A stretch of DNA of 64,000 nucleotides from Blasia pusilla. Its lineage: Eukaryota; Marchantiophyta; Marchantiopsida; Blasiales. Positions 43,546 to 55,499 of this stretch are shown here, in pieces. The first letter of the stretch is position 1. Each line of letters opens with the position of its first letter. Below the pieces are notes generated by a model. The model did no database searches and was not told the DNA's origin. It worked only from the letters and a program-made list of their open reading frames with translations. A program made the position numbers and the translations under genes. The stretch lies in contig CM114274.1 in NCBI GenBank assembly GCA_050084515.1, forward strand, positions 7,006,001 to 7,070,000, in the 5' to 3' direction.

Positions 43546-46500
43546 TTAAAAGTGCCAAGAAAGGAAGGCCCATCATGTATATTTGATGGGTGCTCTCAAG
43601 TTTTATTATTTTTATCTTAGCGCTCGTACATATACCACTAATATAGAAAGGAAATAAAATTTTATTTGGGATCAAAAATGATGAGAATTTTTGAACTATT
43701 CGTTATTATTGTATAATTGAATGGTTTAATCTCATACTATTTTCCTATGATTATTTAATCCAAAAAATATTTTGAAAAGATGCTTCAATTGAGGTGATTG
43801 TCTTCCTTTCACACGCAATCTATATTATTATGGGATAGTGCTCTTATAGGGGTGTCATCTCTCCCGGTGACATCTCTTCTTTTTGACTCGTAGGTAATTG
43901 ACATGTGTCGCTCCTTATGAGCCAAAGCATGTAATTTCCTTTGAAACGCACGATCTTTGGGATCTCTTTCACATGTGCAACGCACATGCACCAGCTAGTA
44001 AATACTCATTTGCAAGATCACCTTATGGACATCTATGTTATTATTGAAGAGTGGCCCTTTGATTTTCGAACGTCTCTCTTTTTGGCATCCGACATTTTAA
44101 GCCAATTAGATTTTCACATGTCTCCTTAGGTAATTTGGGATCAATTTTAGGGTTATTCAAGTTCAGGATCCATTTGGGGTCAGTAATGATGGGTAATTCA
44201 AATTGCTCATCATGAACCAATTCATTGCACGTGTATCTACAAGTCCGCCACATAGGGGGAAAATGGAGACAAACAAGGATGTCCATGTTAGAAGACATCC
44301 GTTTACCATTAACAGGATTATCAATGGAATCATTTGTTTCAAATTTATGATTTTTTGTTTGTAAGGGGTATTTTTGATGTTTGCTAACACATCCGAGCGT
44401 GGTGGATGTTATTTTCCCATGTGTATAAAATTAGATCCTCGAAGTAGTGAAAGAAGTAACACTTGTGAGCATGGTGTACCCTATATGGTTGAATATACTA
44501 TTCTTCCTTCCTCTTGGAGATTGCTATACTCTCCCATGCCTACGTAGTGTCTCCTCGGTGGTTTGTATTGAAGGCCTACGTAATGTCTCCTTATTTGGAT
44601 TGAAGACTACTCTACACAATCACAAAATTGGTCTTGTTTCTTTTCTATTCTTCCTTGTGTCTTCCATTTGTATTGAAGACTACTATACACAAAATTAGGT
44701 GTTAATTCCCTTATAGTACATTTTTTAAAATTTGTTATGTTTTGGGTCTCTTTACTATCCATGTGTTTCATATTATTGTTTTTTTAATAATATTCCACCT
44801 ATTTTTGGGGTTGCCATACTAGTTCTATTCTTATGTTAAACTTTATGAATGATACCCTTACAACTAAATAATTACAAGCTAAATAATTGTAAGGGTCTAG
44901 GCCTAATCTTATGGGGTAAAGTTTGTTTTGTAAGAAATCCCTTTTTAAATTTTTCTCTGAATGTATTTAAGGATGAGATTTGTAAAATTAAACTAATTTT
45001 CCAAAAAATAGTCTTAAAATCAAGAAAATATTGATGAATTGGTCAACAACTGATTTTTTTGGTGTTACTTCTTTGTTGTAAAACTCCAAAAGTGTGACAT
45101 ATGTCCAAAGGCTTCACATACGGTAGCTTTCATAGGAAATGGTTGCTTAAATTTTATTTCCCTCCTTTCCAAATCTTTGTATTATATGTTTCATCATCCT
45201 CCTTCAAACCCAATGTATGGCATAAGCACCAAATTAGTAATATTCATATCCTTTTATTGTAAGACTTTTTTCCTCTAACATTCCTTCCTTCGGATCCCTA
45301 CCTCTCTTCATCCTATGATCTAGTAAGATATGAAAGTATCAAAACACTAGTATTCAAAAGTAGTAAGGAACCGTAAGGGGTCATTATATCTCAAAATTGG
45401 TTTTGTTCTTTAAAAACCTATAGGCAAATCTTTTAATACTAAATGTGTTGAGAGTATCGAAAGGTAATTTTAAAACACTTTTCAGATACTTATAAAAGCA
45501 AAATGAAACATTTGAAAACTCCACTTGTACGTACAATACTAAAAAAATTATTACATTCAATTTTTTCTTTATTAACCCAGAGCCAAATCTCGTAACACTA
45601 AAATGGGTCGCAAATATCAAATTAGTGTGGCGGCCTGAAAAGGTGCGGTCTTATTATTAAAAAAGCAACAATACGAATATGAATTTATGGGTCGATTCCA
45701 TAGTCCACTACAAAGAGTGTAGCTATGTAAAATAAACTACATCGATACCATTGAAAACACATAGAAAGAGATCCATAGTGTACAAAAGGCAAAAGTTCAC
45801 AAAAAGTGTACAAAGTAGGGGCGTCATAACCTACTTTTTTTTAAATAGATTGTTAATGCACCCAATGTCAATGTTGTGGCCGTCGACCGCCGTAACGGTA
45901 GAGTAGTGTTCAATAAAAACCGGGGAGACGCTATACTACCAAGGAGATGAATATATAGTGTGCAACAAAAGGTTCACAAAAAGTGTACAAGGAGGGGCAC
46001 CTAATTGAATGGATGTGGTGGTCGTCGCCTCAACAGGACATTGTACTACACTACAAAGGAATTTGAATAGTCTTTAATACATAATACCCGCACAAGTACA
46101 AAGTGGCAGTTGTTCTACAATTTAATCAGGCCACGTCATGACATTCATGGGGTAGATCATTTTGTTGAGACTGCACACAACATGGTGTTGTGCACTCGCT
46201 ATAGAGGGTACTACAAGATTAAGGGCTTTAAGCTAGCCGTAAAAATATTTTTTAAACACTATTTTTTAAACACTATTGGGATATTTGTAAAAGCAAAATG
46301 AGACATACCAAAACTCCACCAATATTTATTACACTCAAATTTTCATATCAATATGAGGAGTGCATTTGTACTAAATGAAAAATTCATAGAAAAAAGTTCA
46401 ATGACCCCGTGTGGTTCTAATGTCACCCCATTAACTTACCACTCATCAAATGGAACCGTGTCCATTTTTCTTTCATTCTTCAAAACCTCAAAAGTCAACA

Positions 46501-46600
46501 AAATGAATAGATGACAAAAGAATAAAACAAATTTTGAGATTTAAAAAAGCTATAAATTTCCTAAAACTCCTTACGTTCTGTCTTATACTTTCCTGACCTG
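43546..46600. other. AT-rich intergenic DNA with a weak 180-bp repeat
   Basis: No gene recognised. A block like TTCACAAAAAGTGTACAA occurs at about 45797 and 45971, with related flanks including 'actacaaag' nearby, suggesting a diverged tandem repeat of about 180 bp over 45700-46100. Scattered short frames look like chance. Confidence 0.45.
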
Positions 46601-47784
46601 TTAGGGGTTCGGAAGTGGCAGTTGGTGTCGGGTTCGGAACGGGCAGGGACAGCGCTTGACGTTCGGAAAGGGCAGACACTGGGATTCCGGGCTAGATGCT
46701 TCTTCGGTCCACCAAGTTCACCTCACGGTTCAACCCTCTGGTTAAGATGTCACCTCCGCCCACAAACTCGCTCGCGTCTCCAGTTTGGAACTCCGCGCGA
46801 ACTCTGCTTCCGGTTTGGGTATGATACTTTGGCTTGCAGACTACGCTCAGGCATGTTTACGCGCTCGTGTGTTTGGGATCTCTGTTGAAGCTCCAATTGG
46901 CTTCGGATATTCTTTCGGATCGCGGGCCGGTGGCTTTCGTTCGTCACCGGACGTGGTGGGGATTTGGATGAAGCCTGAAGAGCTCGTTTATTCAGCTCCT
47001 CCTCCTCTCCGTGAGTGCTGGGCTAAAGGCACGATGTCTCTGCTCAGAGTAATTGATAGCTCACCTTGCGGAGAGGTTTCATGGCGGGGATTCGGTTGCA
47101 GAGGAAGAATTTGTGTTTCTTAGTTTGGGGTTATGGCAGCAGCCTCGTGGACGTGGGATTCAGGCAGGCAGATGGCAATTCTCCGAAATTGGTATCTGCT
47201 TTGTTGCAATCAAAATTAGGGTTGTCCTTGCTGTTCAGGTGCACACGCTTTGACTTTCGTAGAGACACGATCTTCGACAAGTGATGCTGTCTCTCAAGCG
47301 CATCGTGATTTCAAACTCGATTTTGGCGGTCTGTGCACGAAGGTATGTGTTCCTCGGATCATTTTGAAGTATCCAGAGTAGACAAAGTAGGCCCGCGTCA
47401 GTGGGACTTTAAAATCGTAAAGCACTCTTCCTCTTTCTTTCTGGCAAAAAAAGAATTTGATTGTTCCGTCAATATACACTCCAGAGGCCCACTTCGACAG
47501 CCATTTGAATCTCCCAGACCAATGATCTCGCTGAATAGCAGCAAAAATCAAATTCTCATTCGATACATTTTGTAGATTTCGGTCTCTAGGAATAGATGTA
47601 CAATGGACTCCAGGACGATTGCGTCTGTCACTGCAACGCGACCTCTTCAAACGGTAGCTGTGAATCAGTGCCAGACGAAGATGTTCCAGATTGCGCTCCA
47701 CTTTGGATACGGCAGCAGGCACTTGTGCTACAGAACGTTTCAGGAACTCAAAGAAGTCGTGAAGGGTACGGGTTACGACGTTAC
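46601..47784. other. GC-moderate region downstream of the chloroplast-protein gene
   Basis: Plus-strand frames at 46622-46888 and 46785-47123 and a minus-strand frame at 47294-47788 are present, but none resembles a known protein. The 3' UTR of the minus-strand gene should lie at the right end. The small plus-strand frame that crosses into that gene is listed separately. Confidence 0.35.
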
Positions 47785-47842
47785 TCACGACGAAGTGGTC
47801 ATGATGAAATTGGCCATATCTTCCATTTCGGCCTCTCTGTAG
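47603..47842 (+). CDS. Small antisense ORF overlapping the 3' end of the chloroplast-protein gene
   Basis: The frame encodes 79 residues starting MDSRTIASVTATRPLQTVAV, with a balanced composition (GYGSRHLCYRTFQELKEVVK). The last 58 bp are antisense to the end of the coding region at 47785. I recognise no family. It may be chance or part of a plus-strand transcript. Confidence 0.2.
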   Translation: MDSRTIASVTATRPLQTVAVNQCQTKMFQIALHFGYGSRHLCYRTFQELKEVVKGTGYDVTHDEVVMMKLAISSISASL

Positions 47843-48816
47843 AATGAGGCGAGCTGATCCCTCGCGTCGTCCCAGCTGCCATCCACGGCGGCGAGGTCCA
47901 GCAGGAAGGCGGCCTGATCCAGAGCGACTTGGGCAGGAAGCTTGCCCTTGTTCAGATCCTCTCGACGTCCTTCTTCGGTTATCCTCTCTCGCATGAATTC
48001 CACTTGCTCATCTCCCCATCCCGCGAGTGCCGCGACGTCCTCGTAGCTGCAGCCCAACGTCCACCACGGGGATTTCAGGGCGACTCTCGCGGCGTCTTTG
48101 GATTCCAAATTGCGCCCAACTTTGAGGAGCAGCTCAGCGTTGAAAACAAAAGGCCTGCCAAAGCCAGGAAAGTGCTTCGTACTCCCATAAAACTCTCCCG
48201 TCACCAATGCGGATATGTGATCCCCTTTCTCATAATGGCTCAAAGCTAATCGCTCGAACACGTCCGGAAATTTCCCCACCTTCTTCAACAAGTAAACATC
48301 CAAATTCCCCACGCCGGAGTCTCTCACGTCTCCCCTGCTGTACAGTTTCCGCCCGATCTCCCCGACCACAGAGAAGCACCGGTCCACAGTGCCTTGAGTC
48401 TTCTCATCCTCCTCCACCAGCAGCCGGTGAATGTAGTCGCTCATGCTCTTCGCAAGAAGTCTCACTCCATTCTTGTGCACTGTCACGACAGGAATCGCCA
48501 TCCCCTCAGCGGGAGTCGGCCATCTCAAGAGGGCTGTCAACGATCCATCCGTGGGATTTTGCGACAGAGGGATGGCCAGAGGCATTATTCCCTTCCTCTC
48601 ATATGGCGACACAACCTTCTCTCCCTTCGCCTGGAGAGCACTGAGAAGAGAACCCAGGTATGGCTGGGATTCAAGACCGGCTATTTCTTGAATGAATGTC
48701 ACATGGTCAGGCTCGGCAGTGGTGGTCGACAGCCCAGCTTTGGCAACATGTGAAACGGATGCCGCCGCTCTAAATCCGGGAGCCGCTTTCAGTTGCAACA
48801 TGCTCAACGCCTGCAT
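47785..48816 (-). CDS. Conserved plant protein, probably chloroplast-targeted, function unknown
   Basis: A single uninterrupted frame of 343 residues. The N terminus (MQALSMLQLKAAPGFRAAAS) is rich in Ala, Ser and basic residues and lacks acidic residues for about 35 positions, like a plastid transit peptide. The mature part has LRWPTPAEGMAIPVVTVHKN, NLDVYLLKKVGKFPDVFERL, GDHISALVTGEFYG, FPGFGRPFVFNAELLLKVGR, ALKSPWWTLG and ALDQAAFLLDLAAVDGSWD. From memory it resembles the plant family represented by Arabidopsis At1g16080, a plastid protein without a defined role; this was not searched. The lack of introns and the clean start make the model simple. Confidence 0.88.
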   Translation of the reverse strand: MQALSMLQLKAAPGFRAAASVSHVAKAGLSTTTAEPDHVTFIQEIAGLESQPYLGSLLSALQAKGEKVVSPYERKGIMPLAIPLSQNPTDGSLTALLRWPTPAEGMAIPVVTVHKNGVRLLAKSMSDYIHRLLVEEDEKTQGTVDRCFSVVGEIGRKLYSRGDVRDSGVGNLDVYLLKKVGKFPDVFERLALSHYEKGDHISALVTGEFYGSTKHFPGFGRPFVFNAELLLKVGRNLESKDAARVALKSPWWTLGCSYEDVAALAGWGDEQVEFMRERITEEGRREDLNKGKLPAQVALDQAAFLLDLAAVDGSWDDARDQLASFYREAEMEDMANFIMTTSS

Positions 48817-49761
48817 TTTGTGCGGGGGTCTGTCGCCTGCCCAGCCAGACCACCCACTTCTCCGCGACTGCTTTCTCAGCCCAACCCCGCGAAGAACGCT
48901 CTCAACTCAGCGACCGCCAATTCTTCCTCGAATCCCCACCCCTTCGCCCACTTCATCCAGCATCCGCTTCGCCCTCTTACTCCGACCTCAACAGAGCCGC
49001 CCAAATGCCCTCAAATCACCCAACGCAACGCCAATTCTTCGCTGAAAGCCTTAATCCTCCGACCTCATCGAGCACGCGATTCCGGCCGACTGAAGCCCCA
49101 CAGTCGCTCGCAGTCCGCACCACAATCTTCTTCTCTCTTCCGTCCAAACGCCTCACCCACGCCGATCCTCGACAGCAGAAACAGGACCCTCCCGGGCAAA
49201 CCCCACCGCAGCCCGAGCTCCCGCAGATGCTTCGCACACCCCTAGCACTTCCTCCCGTGCGCGAGCCGCTGAGCTTCTCTACCACTACACCACCACCATC
49301 GCCGTCGGCTCAGACTCTCAGACCTCACCTCAGACTACCACCCTCTAGTCACGAGCCCATCAACCAGCAACCAACACACCTTCTAAACGATCCCTCAGCA
49401 TCCTCCCGACCGCCGAGAAATCCTCTAGTCCGACCCGAACGGCTGCTTCAGCTGAGACCGATCTCGGCTGTGAAGCCTCATTGTCATTCATTCATTCGTC
49501 CATCCATCCATCCATTCTCGGACGGGGTAAGGTCGCTCGAGCGAGCTGGGCTCACGAGAGTCCCTCGTTTGAGGTCGCGTGCATTCCAGTTGCGTGGCTT
49601 TTCACTTTTCGGGAACGTCGAGTTCAAATACTTTCTAGTGCTGCTTTCACGCACTTTGTCAATGCAAATTCTATCATAATAAATCTAATCTAAATTACAG
49701 GAGAACAAGCAGCGGGTTTGATTCATAAAATGCATCTAAGAAAATAGGAAAATTACGGAAG
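48817..49761. other. GC-rich upstream region of the chloroplast-protein gene
   Basis: Promoter and 5' UTR DNA, very C-rich on the plus strand. The 150- and 224-codon plus-strand frames here are Pro/Ser/Arg/His-rich and typical of chance. A CATC/CATT simple repeat lies at about 49487-49517. Confidence 0.45.
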
Positions 49762-49790
49762 ACATTTTTAATTTATATAATTAAAAATGT
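49762..49790. repeat. Short AT-rich inverted repeat
   Basis: Twelve-base arms (ACATTTTTAATT) flank a TATAT centre. It marks the switch from GC-rich to AT-rich DNA. It is too short to say more. Confidence 0.6.
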
Positions 49791-52700
49791 ATAGGGTTTG
49801 AGGAAACATGTGTAATATTTGACAAGAGGAGTTAAACTAATACGTGTCTCGATAGGTAACTTAAGTTGATGTCTTTTGTAGTTGCGTGTGTATGGGGATC
49901 CCCTCACCTTCCATCCGTTTTTCTATTCAGAGTTTATCAATTAATTCCATCTATGCATCCAAAACTCTGTTTCACCCTCCACTTTTCTATCAAGTCTGTA
50001 TTTATTTGTGTTGCATTCATCAATTTTGCTCCGAATATTAATCCTATCCGTCCATCCATTAGCTCTATCTACTCATGCACCCCATTCTACATCTATGGAT
50101 ATGAGCTTACACCACAAGCCCCAAACTGAAGTTGTCCACTACCAGCCCGTACGCTAATACATGTTTAACAAATCTAAATATATGACTAAATATCAACTTC
50201 CCTTTTGTGCCTCTTTCTACTTTGTAAAACTCACATTTTTATTATATATTTTTGATGTGTCCATTGATATTCTTTTGCATATCCTTAAGGAGCTCAAACT
50301 CCATATCTAGAATAAAAATATTTAAAATATTTAAAAATTTTACAACATTATTTTAAATAATGTGAAAGAATGTATGATAACACCAATATTGTTCATAGAC
50401 TCCAATAAAATATATGCTATAATTTTTTAAAACCATGTCATGTTTACAAAAGCTATTTTTCCCAAATTTTCATTAAAAATCCATCTTGTATCTTACAAGT
50501 AAAATGAATACAATTATAATTTCTTGGTGGATTTTTTTTTTACAAAAATTCAAATTTTGATATTTTTTAAAATAAATGAGAATTAACATTCTTGTCATGC
50601 TCCCTTGCTTCACTATCAGCCAAATGAACCATATGCATATTTGAGTCCTCGGGTACCTTTTTTTTTCACTAACATTCACTTCTTCCGTTATGCCCTTGAT
50701 GACCTCATTTATCCCTTTTGTGTATTAATTAAACCCACCTCACAGACGGGTTCACCTTATACCACCTTTACATGGGCGTCCGTGCCACCTTCACTATCCT
50801 CTGGAGCTATACGGAGGCCATAAATCTCATCCTTAACAATGACATTTCTCTCATAGGGAGGCTATGCTACTGCAATACCCAACCTTGAAATTTCCGACTT
50901 TGCACGACGAGGTCGACTAGGCACGGTCAGATTTTGTAGCAATTTTAAGGAACAAAATAAGAATCCAAACTTAACAAGTGGCATCCTTAGAGCATCATAT
51001 GAGAAACTTTCCTGCCTTGGTACTTTTTTTTAGCAATGAAATCATCGGTATCATCATAAGATGTTGCCTTCCCCATAGAGTCTTTGGCAGCTATCTTCAT
51101 TTTTGTACATAACCGCCCAATTTTGTCTTTGTTGCCACACTCCTCTACACTATCTTTTTCATCTTGTGAGGATTCTTTTCTTTCTTGGTAGCATCCTACT
51201 GACCTTCCGCCTCTTAGAACCTTCTGCATGTTGACCAAGTGTCCTATTTCCCTCATCCCTTCAGGCTTCTATTTCATTTTTGGATCCAGAACTACGCGGG
51301 CCTCTGCTATTGTCACCTTGTGTGAGAGCGGATCATCGCCATGATTGAAGAGAATGATCAAAATGACTCCAACCCCACTTTCTCTTACTTTCTCTTTCTT
51401 TGCTCATAGTCGGAAAACTTGCTTGATATCAAGCATGAGCTTATTATACACATAGGTCACCCAATCCACCAGAATCCCTTCCCAAGCGTAGCATGCCATG
51501 GAAAACATGTTTGCAGGTACACACTTAGGGTTTGCTTTCATATGAAAGAAAAGATTGAGCTATAACATAGGTACCCAAAAGCTCTCGAGCACAACACACC
51601 CTAGCTTATATTCATGGCTATTTTTGGTGAGATACTTTGAATATATTATTGGCTCCTTTTGATCTATGTGTTGGCGCTGCATGGATAAAAATGACCCAAG
51701 ATCGATGCTTGAATTGGAAGGCCATTGCTATGAGTTCCAGAGACATATATAATGCATACTCTAACATTGTATGCCCATAGTTTTGTCTAAGCATCCCCTC
51801 GGAAGTTTTACTATTGAATGTGCTAAAAAAGTGTACGAGCATATCCTTGTCACACTACGTCCAATCCACCTCTCACACCTCGTTGACACCCATTGTGACT
51901 GTCATCTCCTTATCTATATTCTCATCCAACCTAGCAAAGTCAGTATGATTAAGGACATCTTGTAGTGGAAATTCTTCTTCCATAGTGACCATGTAATGAA
52001 CATCAACATTTGAAACAAACTTAAGAACTTAGATTTCCATATTTTCTACAGTTGAGAGAAAGTATAGGCACCATGGAGCCTTGGCCGCCACTCTTTGGAC
52101 TTAGTAGGGATGAAGTATGCTTGGGGGAGATTCAAGCTTTGGATTCAACTCTAAATATGTGGCGCACAATGTTGAGGAGCCACAAATTCTTCCACATGAT
52201 ATTCTTGAGATGTGCTTAGCATGGAATCCTATGAAGTCATATTCGGATACGTTGGATATATTTACTAGAGTTTTCCGGCACATAACCATTATAATTAGGT
52301 GCTGGTTGGATGGCCCAACAACAAAAAAACAACAACAACAACATGATCTAGATGTGCATTTCTTAATTATGTACAAATCTAACCTTATTGCATGAAAAAA
52401 ATCTCTGTCTAAGAAATTTTTGCAGCAACTCTGGGAAGAGAGAGGAGAGCAAAAGAAAATAAAAGGACCAAAATCAAGAAAATATATGCCAACCAACAGA
52501 AAAGAACAACAGCAAGTAGAAGTCTCTTCTTGTCGCAAAACACAACCCTTCCCCACACCCAAATAAATACTCCACAAATTGCACCAGCTACCTCAAATTC
52601 CAATCCCTTCAAGCACATTAATAATGACAAGAAGCAATTACAAGCGGAGCAACAACTAGAAGTCCCTTATTGTTGCTCCCACCAAAAAAGAAACCAAAAA

Positions 52701-52882
52701 TTGTGATGCACTCCGCATTATACAAGCTTTGACTCGGATGGCATCTTAATCTCGTTCTTGAAGTTATGTCAACCTCGGTAGTTTGGACATGGATTTGCTA
52801 TTTCAAGTTCCAAATCCTAAAACTTGTGCGATTGTTTCTGACCACACTAGCTCGGAATAGAAAATAACCTACTCCAGAATCA
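49791..52882. other. AT-rich intergenic DNA with possible degraded protein remnants
   Basis: On the minus strand, pieces at 51618-51842 (LVHFFSTFNSKTSEGMLRQN) and 50987-51256 (DTDDFIAKKKYQGRKVSHMM) have a protein-like look and could be remnants of one gene or transposon protein read through several breaks. I recognise no domain. A plus-strand frame at 52117-52395 contains a CAA repeat. Nothing else was seen. Confidence 0.3.
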
Positions 52883-53652
52883 TGCGGTGCGAATACATAT
52901 TGCTACACAATATACATCGCTCTCACCAAACACACACATAAACACGCACGATCCCATGCTACCTCATGGCATCCAAACAACGAGACAAGGAGTACCAAAA
53001 TATCTCCAATAAAATAATGAAATCTCTCATCAACATCTCACACCAAAATCTCCATGGTGTGCACTATCTCTCTCATGTCAAACCAAACCCACTCTCCTAA
53101 TGAGAGGCTTGGGTTACACACACAAGGTAAGGAGGACCATAGCTCCACCGCCTCATGCCAAGAGGTTCAACAAAGAGAGAATGAGCTCTCAAGCTCTCTC
53201 TCTTGGAGGTATATCCCCTTCCTCTCTCCCAAGCTCTCTCCTCGGTAACCTATGCTTGCAGGTTACCTCCTGGGCTCTTGACCGGCTGTAGCGGGCTAAG
53301 GGCCACTTCCAAAAGTGGAAATTCAACTATACTCCAAATGGAAACTTACCATGAATACTAAGTTTTTCTATATGGCTCCAAATGAGCCGAAACGAAAGGG
53401 AAACTTGCTCTCTCAGGTTACATATGGCCTCAACAGGTCATCCTTGACCTAGTGAGGCTGTCTTCCAGTATCTCCAAATGCACTCTACTAGATCTCACAT
53501 GTCTATCCTAAAAGTCGTGATAACTGTTGTGTGCATACACATCGTTACATAATATACATCAGTGTCATCAAACACACACATAAATACACACAATCCCATG
53601 CTAACTCATGGCATCCAAACAACGAGATGAGGAGTACCAAAATAATCTCCAA
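52883..53652 (-). repeat. X-Y-X terminal array of copy D
   Basis: Reading on the minus strand: X at 53652-53525 follows the purine tract CTAGGGGGCGATT and ends CACACAACA. A Y-like segment runs at about 53523-53013, starting TTATCACGAC. A second X lies at 53009-52883, starting TTGGAGATATTTTGG and ending CGCACCGCA. The two X copies share ATTTTGGTACTCC and CGTTGTTTGGATGCCATGAG. The layout mirrors that of copy C, although the Y sequence is of a different subfamily. Confidence 0.68.
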
Positions 53653-53831
53653 TCGCCCCCTAGCCAGTGATTAGGTCTCTCTAACTCCATATAGCCATCT
53701 TTCCCTATCTACCATCACATATATCTCTCGGACGCTAAGAGCGAAAAGGCTAGGTACTCATGTGGCCCCATCGTTAGTCTCCTTCTTGTCATCCATCTAT
53801 AGACACAAGTCGGAATCTACAACTACCAACT

Positions 53832-54182
53832 CTATGTACATCTGGGACACATCCATCGTCTCTGAGGAACCCTAGTGAGAGGTGACATCAGACATGCCAT
53901 ATGCCACCCTCTCGAACACCCATCACAGACTAGGATAGTGGCTGCACCACGGGCGACACCACACAATATACATCGCAAGCCTGCAAGAACTACTACTAAG
54001 CTCGGATCAACTATATCGTCAATGTTAGAAAGGTGACATGGCGCATAGTTATACACATGATCCTTCCAAACCATACCATCGCATCCCTCCAATAAGAGAA
54101 CACTAGATGGAAAAACCTCACGCACTCTCAAGATGGCGCACCCTGCAATCACATCCAACGTAGTGGGTGCCATCTGTTGCAA
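53832..54182 (-). pseudogene. Integrase tail and PHD finger, copy D
   Basis: One open frame of 116 codons contains TTLDVIAG, ILRVREVFPSSVLLLEG, VWKDHVYN and a full Cys4-His-Cys3 PHD finger: CILCG, CDGCSRGWHMAC and RRWMCPRC, and it ends one residue later. All eight zinc ligands and the Trp residues are present, so this is the best PHD copy in the window. It ends the polyprotein in the place where chromoviruses carry a chromodomain. Ligand unknown. Confidence 0.9.
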
Positions 54183-54197
54183 GTAGATATAGTCTCC

Positions 54198-55095
54198 CTA
54201 ATGAAACCTCCATATAGTAGGTTGATAACCTCCTCCCCGAATAGTCGCACACCTCAACGTATCCTGATGTTGCGCAATCACCAAGTTCTCAAACACCATG
54301 GGCATCACTCTCCCAAACAACTCAGCCCTCTGAGAACATGCTCGCATCCATACATTGGGGTCATCAAGGTTCAACAACTCACCAACATCTCGATGAATGG
54401 CTATAGGTAAATCTGGCTCTCGGCCATAAAGTAGCAAGTACGGTGAGAAAGACGCTAAGGATGCTTGCCTGCTGAATCTGTATCCCATCGCCAACTATGG
54501 CAATCGGAGGTCCCAATCTCCTAGGTGACCTCTCTATAAGCCATACTTGCGAAATCCTCTCTCCACCGTCTGCACAACCCTCTCCGCTAGTCCATCCGCC
54601 TCAAGATGATCTCGCGAAGTGATGCGGTGGTCAATCTGCACCTGATCACACAAGGCCCGAAACTCCCCGCGAAACTCTATACCCTGGTCTGTTAGCACCT
54701 TAGCTGGTGCACCGTAATGACTCAACACTCAATCTAGGAAGGCATACGCTACTCCCTCGCTTGCTTTGTCACGTAATACAACCAATTCTATCCACTTCGA
54801 GAAGTGCTCGACCATCACCAAGACATAACGACTATGGCGCTCCGTAAAATGTAACAATCTTGCAAAATCCAAACTCCATCTATAACGTAAACCCATGATC
54901 GAAAGTGGATGCAATTGTGGAGTCGGAGCATTGAACGATGTCCTAACCCAATCACAAACCATGCACCTAGAAATAAACTGATGAACGTCAATCTGCATGC
55001 CTTGCCACCAATACTGTATCTGGAGCAAGCTATATGTCCGCTTCATTCCAAAATGACCCAACTCCTCATGGGCATGACACACCAAATGTGCCTCT
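54198..55095 (-). pseudogene. Integrase, copy D
   Basis: The zinc region is complete: HEELGHFGMKRTYS, QYWWQGMQ and SRCMVCDWVR (H-x4-H … C-x2-C). The core reads YRWSLDFARLLHF (first Asp), LTDQGIEFRGEF (second Asp) and DGLAERVVQTVERGF (Glu). Downstream are FSPYLLLYGREPDLP and a basic tail. Breaks at about 54728 and 54500 split it into three frames. Confidence 0.9.
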
Positions 55096-55499
55096 ATGAG
55101 GGATGAGGCACTACACGTACTCTACCATCCTCCCACACTCGCAATACATGTGTCCCCTCCCATCGGAATTTTCCGGCTCGTTGTAGGATCTGATCCCGCT
55201 CTCAAGCACCCACCGTGCCCACCGTGCTGGCGACCCGACCAGTACGCAGGTACTCTAAGACGATTCCATCGTCGTGAGTATCTCGGCCACATGTCGTTTC
55301 CTCACTCGCCTCTGGATCTAAGGACTCTCCATCAGACCTTGCCATCAAAGTCTCAGCAATCTGGCTCTCCATAGCCAATAAGCCCAAATAGGCTGACGCA
55401 TGCCATCTTAGCCCCAACTCCTCATCACTCTCACCATGCCAACGAGCTCCAGTCGCATCTCGCTGACTTAGGCATGGGTTACGGCTCAAACCATCTACA

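Noticed and set aside
49005-49679. A 224-codon Pro/Ser/Arg-rich plus-strand frame
   Set aside because: It lies in the GC-rich upstream DNA of the 47785-48816 gene and shows no domain or protein-like pattern.
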